From Balneolaceae bacterium (GTDB lineage: Bacteria; Bacteroidota; Rhodothermia; Balneolales; Balneolaceae), in contig SLLL01000163.1 in the NCBI GenBank assembly GCA_007134085.1, positions 1 through 44,900 of the forward strand: 44,900 nucleotides of DNA, given 5' to 3'. The notes beneath the pieces are model-generated. The model was not told the DNA's origin. It worked only from the letters and a program-made list of their open reading frames with translations, and ran no database searches. Every line of letters begins with the position of its first letter. The first letter of the stretch is position 1. Below are positions 42,568 through 44,900 of the stretch, one piece after another. Made by a program: the position numbers and the translations under genes.

Positions 42568-44454
42568 CTATCTGCTGAGCTCTAAAATATATGCCCTCAT
42601 TCCATCAAGTAATAAATTACTATCAAGTTCAAATTCATCTCCGCTAATTATGTCTGTCCCGGAACTATATCGGTATAAAAACTCATCAAAACGTCCTAAT
42701 GAGAGTGAGTAATCACCAGTAGATCCGTTCACCACCACCATTACGGTTTCATCTTCATTGTGGCGAAAATAAACATATACGTTGTTTTCAGGGATAAAGT
42801 GGGTAAGATCACCAGTATGAATCACTTCTTTCCCATTTCGCCAGTGCACAATGGTTCGCAAATACTCAAATACCTCAGGGATAGGCAGGTTACGTTTTTG
42901 CCCGAGCTTTTCTCTTCCTTCAGCTGTGAAAGCATTAATTTCATCACCGGGCCAGCCTCCTGGGAAAATTCGCCGCTTATCGGGATCGTTGGCACCACCC
43001 ATTTTCATGATCTCTGTGCCATAGTAGATTTGAGGAATGCCGCGAGTTGTAAGCAACATCGCTAACCCTAATTTATATTTTTCGTAGTCCTCACCTACAG
43101 AGGTCATAAAACGCGTAAGGTCGTGGTTATCTACAAATATCACATTTAAAAATGGATCTGTGTAGAGAAAATCCTGTCCCAATGTATAAAAAATTCGCGC
43201 AAGGCCAGTGTCCCATCCCGGCTCTTCATTTAGCCCGCTTACAATAGCTCGGTACAGTGGAAAATCGGTTACACTTGGCAGGTAGGAGTTGTAGCCGCTG
43301 GCTGTGGGGAAATCGTACTGCCACCATGCCGTTGTGGCAACATTTTGCATCCAAACTTCGCCAACTATGTTAAAATCAGGGTACTCTTCAAGCACCCTTC
43401 GCGTCCACTCTGCCATATAATCCTGATAGGGGTATGGATGGGTATCCATCCGAATGCCGTCTATACCACTATATTCTATCCACCAGATGGTATTTTGTAT
43501 CAGATAATCCGCCAGAAGTGGATTTCGCTGATTCAAATCAGGCATTTCATCCACAAACCAGCCTTTCACAGTTGAGTTAAAATCAGCCTGAGATGCATAA
43601 GGATCCATAATGGTATCTGTGCGGTAATTTGTATTTCCCACTACGGCCTGATCGTGAATCCAGTCTGCCATGGGCAAATCTTTTATAAACCAGTGATGCG
43701 TACCAACGTGATTATGAATTTTGTCCATAATCACTTTCATACCCATCTCCTGCGATTTTTGAATCATCGCTACAAACTCTTCGTTGGTGCCAAAGCGGCG
43801 ATCCACTTTGTACATATCGGTTGCTGCGTAACCGTGATAGAACCCCGCACCTATTTCATAGTTATAAGGCATATCATTCTCGAATGTGGGGTTGAGCCAA
43901 ATCGCCGTCATACCAAGATCTTTAATGTACTCCAGATTATCAGAAATGCCTTTAATGTCGCCGCCTTTACGTGCGAAAGGCTCGTCCATATCAACGCCTT
44001 CAATCATGCCGGGAATTTCATCGTTCGTAGGGTCGCCGTTTGCAAAACGGTCGGGCATCAACAGATAAATTACATCACTACTGTCGAATCCCTGATGGCG
44101 GGTTGAAGAGAATTCTCTCTCAAGAAGGGTATATTCGTGGGTAAGAACCCTATCACCTTTTTTGAATATAATGGTAAATGTGCCCGGTTCGGCTTCATCA
44201 GTTACATCAAGATAGAGAAACAGATAATTGGGGTTTTCTACTGAAATAACCTGCTTTAGAGTTACCCCGGGGTAATTTAAAGATGCCCTCGAACTGCCTA
44301 TATTATCGCCATAAACAAGTAACTGAAGTTCTGTTTCATGGAAGCCGGCCCACCAAAACTCCGGCTCTACCCTTTCAATATCGGCAAGTTGTGCATGGAT
44401 TACTCCGGCTGTAAACAGAATGAAACATGTGGTAAGTAAAAATCTCTTTATCAT
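42568..44454 (-). CDS. Secreted GH13 alpha-amylase-family enzyme (cyclomaltodextrinase-like)
   Basis: A 628-residue GH13 enzyme with a signal peptide (about 1-22, ending VIHAQ). An N-terminal Ig-like cyclomaltodextrinase domain (about 25-115) is followed by the (beta/alpha)8 barrel and a C-terminal beta domain. The conserved regions are visible: VIMDKIHNHVG (241-251), the nucleophile Asp337 (GIRMDTHPY), the acid Glu366 (NIVGEVW) and the transition-state Asp445 (FVDNHDLTRF). It most likely cleaves alpha-1,4-glucans or cyclodextrins outside the inner membrane. No SusC/SusD genes are adjacent. It starts at ATG 44454 and runs in the same direction as the filament operon, ending 151 nt before paralogue 2 begins. 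Confidence 0.93.
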   Translation of the reverse strand: MIKRFLLTTCFILFTAGVIHAQLADIERVEPEFWWAGFHETELQLLVYGDNIGSSRASLNYPGVTLKQVISVENPNYLFLYLDVTDEAEPGTFTIIFKKGDRVLTHEYTLLEREFSSTRHQGFDSSDVIYLLMPDRFANGDPTNDEIPGMIEGVDMDEPFARKGGDIKGISDNLEYIKDLGMTAIWLNPTFENDMPYNYEIGAGFYHGYAATDMYKVDRRFGTNEEFVAMIQKSQEMGMKVIMDKIHNHVGTHHWFIKDLPMADWIHDQAVVGNTNYRTDTIMDPYASQADFNSTVKGWFVDEMPDLNQRNPLLADYLIQNTIWWIEYSGIDGIRMDTHPYPYQDYMAEWTRRVLEEYPDFNIVGEVWMQNVATTAWWQYDFPTASGYNSYLPSVTDFPLYRAIVSGLNEEPGWDTGLARIFYTLGQDFLYTDPFLNVIFVDNHDLTRFMTSVGEDYEKYKLGLAMLLTTRGIPQIYYGTEIMKMGGANDPDKRRIFPGGWPGDEINAFTAEGREKLGQKRNLPIPEVFEYLRTIVHWRNGKEVIHTGDLTHFIPENNVYVYFRHNEDETVMVVVNGSTGDYSLSLGRFDEFLYRYSSGTDIISGDEFELDSNLLLDGMRAYILELSR

Positions 44455-44559
44455 GATATGGTTTGTTTTTTTGGCAAGTTATAACAAGCTTTTAATATAC
44501 TATTTGCACGTAATAAACACCTAATTTGCTGTTTACCTTCACAAAAATTTCGATTATTT

Positions 44560-44900
44560 ATGAATATTCGCTGTACGCTTTGTAACAGTTCAGAGGTTTC
44601 AGAAAAGCTGAGTAATCATCTCTATCAATATCTTCAGTGTTCAGAGTGCGGATTGGTTTTTGTGAATCCATCTCAGCTTCTGCCACCGGAAACAGAGAAA
44701 AAGCATTATGAAAGCCACGAAAACAGCCCGGATGACCCAAACTATCGGAATTTCTTAAGCCAACTATTTGAACCGCTCAACGAAAAACTTGCCGCCAATA
44801 GTTTTGGGCTTGATTACGGCAGCGGGCCCGGCCCTACCTTACACTTGATGTTTGAAGAAGCCGGCCACAAAATGAATATATACGATCCCTTTTTTGCACC
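44560..44900 (+). CDS. Zinc-ribbon class I methyltransferase (cut by window edge)
   Basis: ATG 44560 opens a frame that runs off the right edge (113 codons visible). The N-terminus has two CxxC pairs (RCTLCNSS and QCSECGLVFVNP), a zinc ribbon common before SAM methyltransferases that act on sugars or other small molecules. A motif I follows (LDYGSGPGPTL, about 87-97) and then the start of the next strand, NIYDPFFA. The reading frame is divergent from the GH13 gene. Substrate and total length are unknown. Confidence 0.8.
   Translation, partial: MNIRCTLCNSSEVSEKLSNHLYQYLQCSECGLVFVNPSQLLPPETEKKHYESHENSPDDPNYRNFLSQLFEPLNEKLAANSFGLDYGSGPGPTLHLMFEEAGHKMNIYDPFFA

Overview
The window looks like a chromosomal segment of a Balneolota/Bacteroidota-like bacterium. 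It is moderately AT-rich, its ribosome binding sites are weak, and it uses several GTG and TTG starts. It has an MEP-pathway and ribosomal-protein core, secreted glycoside hydrolases and outer-membrane proteins. The phylum is inferred from protein style and gene content, not proven.

Layout. 1-578 (minus): tRNA-Thr(TGT), tRNA-Tyr(GTA), tRNA-Gly(TCC), tRNA-Thr(GGT) and the 5' end of tuf, the same order as E. coli thrU-tyrU-glyT-thrT-tufB. 705-3567 (minus): queA-ispD-ispF-dedA, tightly packed. 4000-9301 (plus): a small secreted protein, a LytR_C protein, rsfS and a 1284-residue NtrY-like membrane sensor kinase. 9311-9894 (minus): a VapBC-type toxin-antitoxin pair. 10138-15314: a MATE exporter, an outer-membrane barrel, and a three-gene operon of type III polyketide synthase, methyltransferase and FAD monooxygenase, probably making a lipid quinol or phenolic. 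15378-18101 (minus): aconitase. 18347-26452 (plus): rplM-rpsI-rpsB-tsf-pyrH-frr-smc, with two intergenic inverted elements built from 7-bp units. 26487-28941 (minus): a lipoprotein and a Tat-exported GH9 glucanase.

29544-42416 is the most unusual part: a compact type IV filament (type IV pilus or type II secretion-like) machine in two convergent operons. The plus operon encodes a PilT-like ATPase, a PilM-PilN-SPOR fusion, a PilO-PilP fusion and a short secretin. The minus operon encodes two tandem paralogous PilX-like proteins with variable beta-rich bodies, two small pilin-like proteins, a PilC/GspF platform protein and a PilB/GspE ATPase. Neither a prepilin peptidase nor a canonical major pilin is in the window, and the N-termini of the candidate pilins depart from the usual GFTLIE motif. 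A secreted GH9 enzyme and a secreted GH13 alpha-amylase-family enzyme (42568-44454) flank the locus, which suggests a link to polysaccharide binding or secretion. The window ends inside a zinc-ribbon methyltransferase gene (44560 onward).

All functional calls come from reading motifs by eye; no database search was run.
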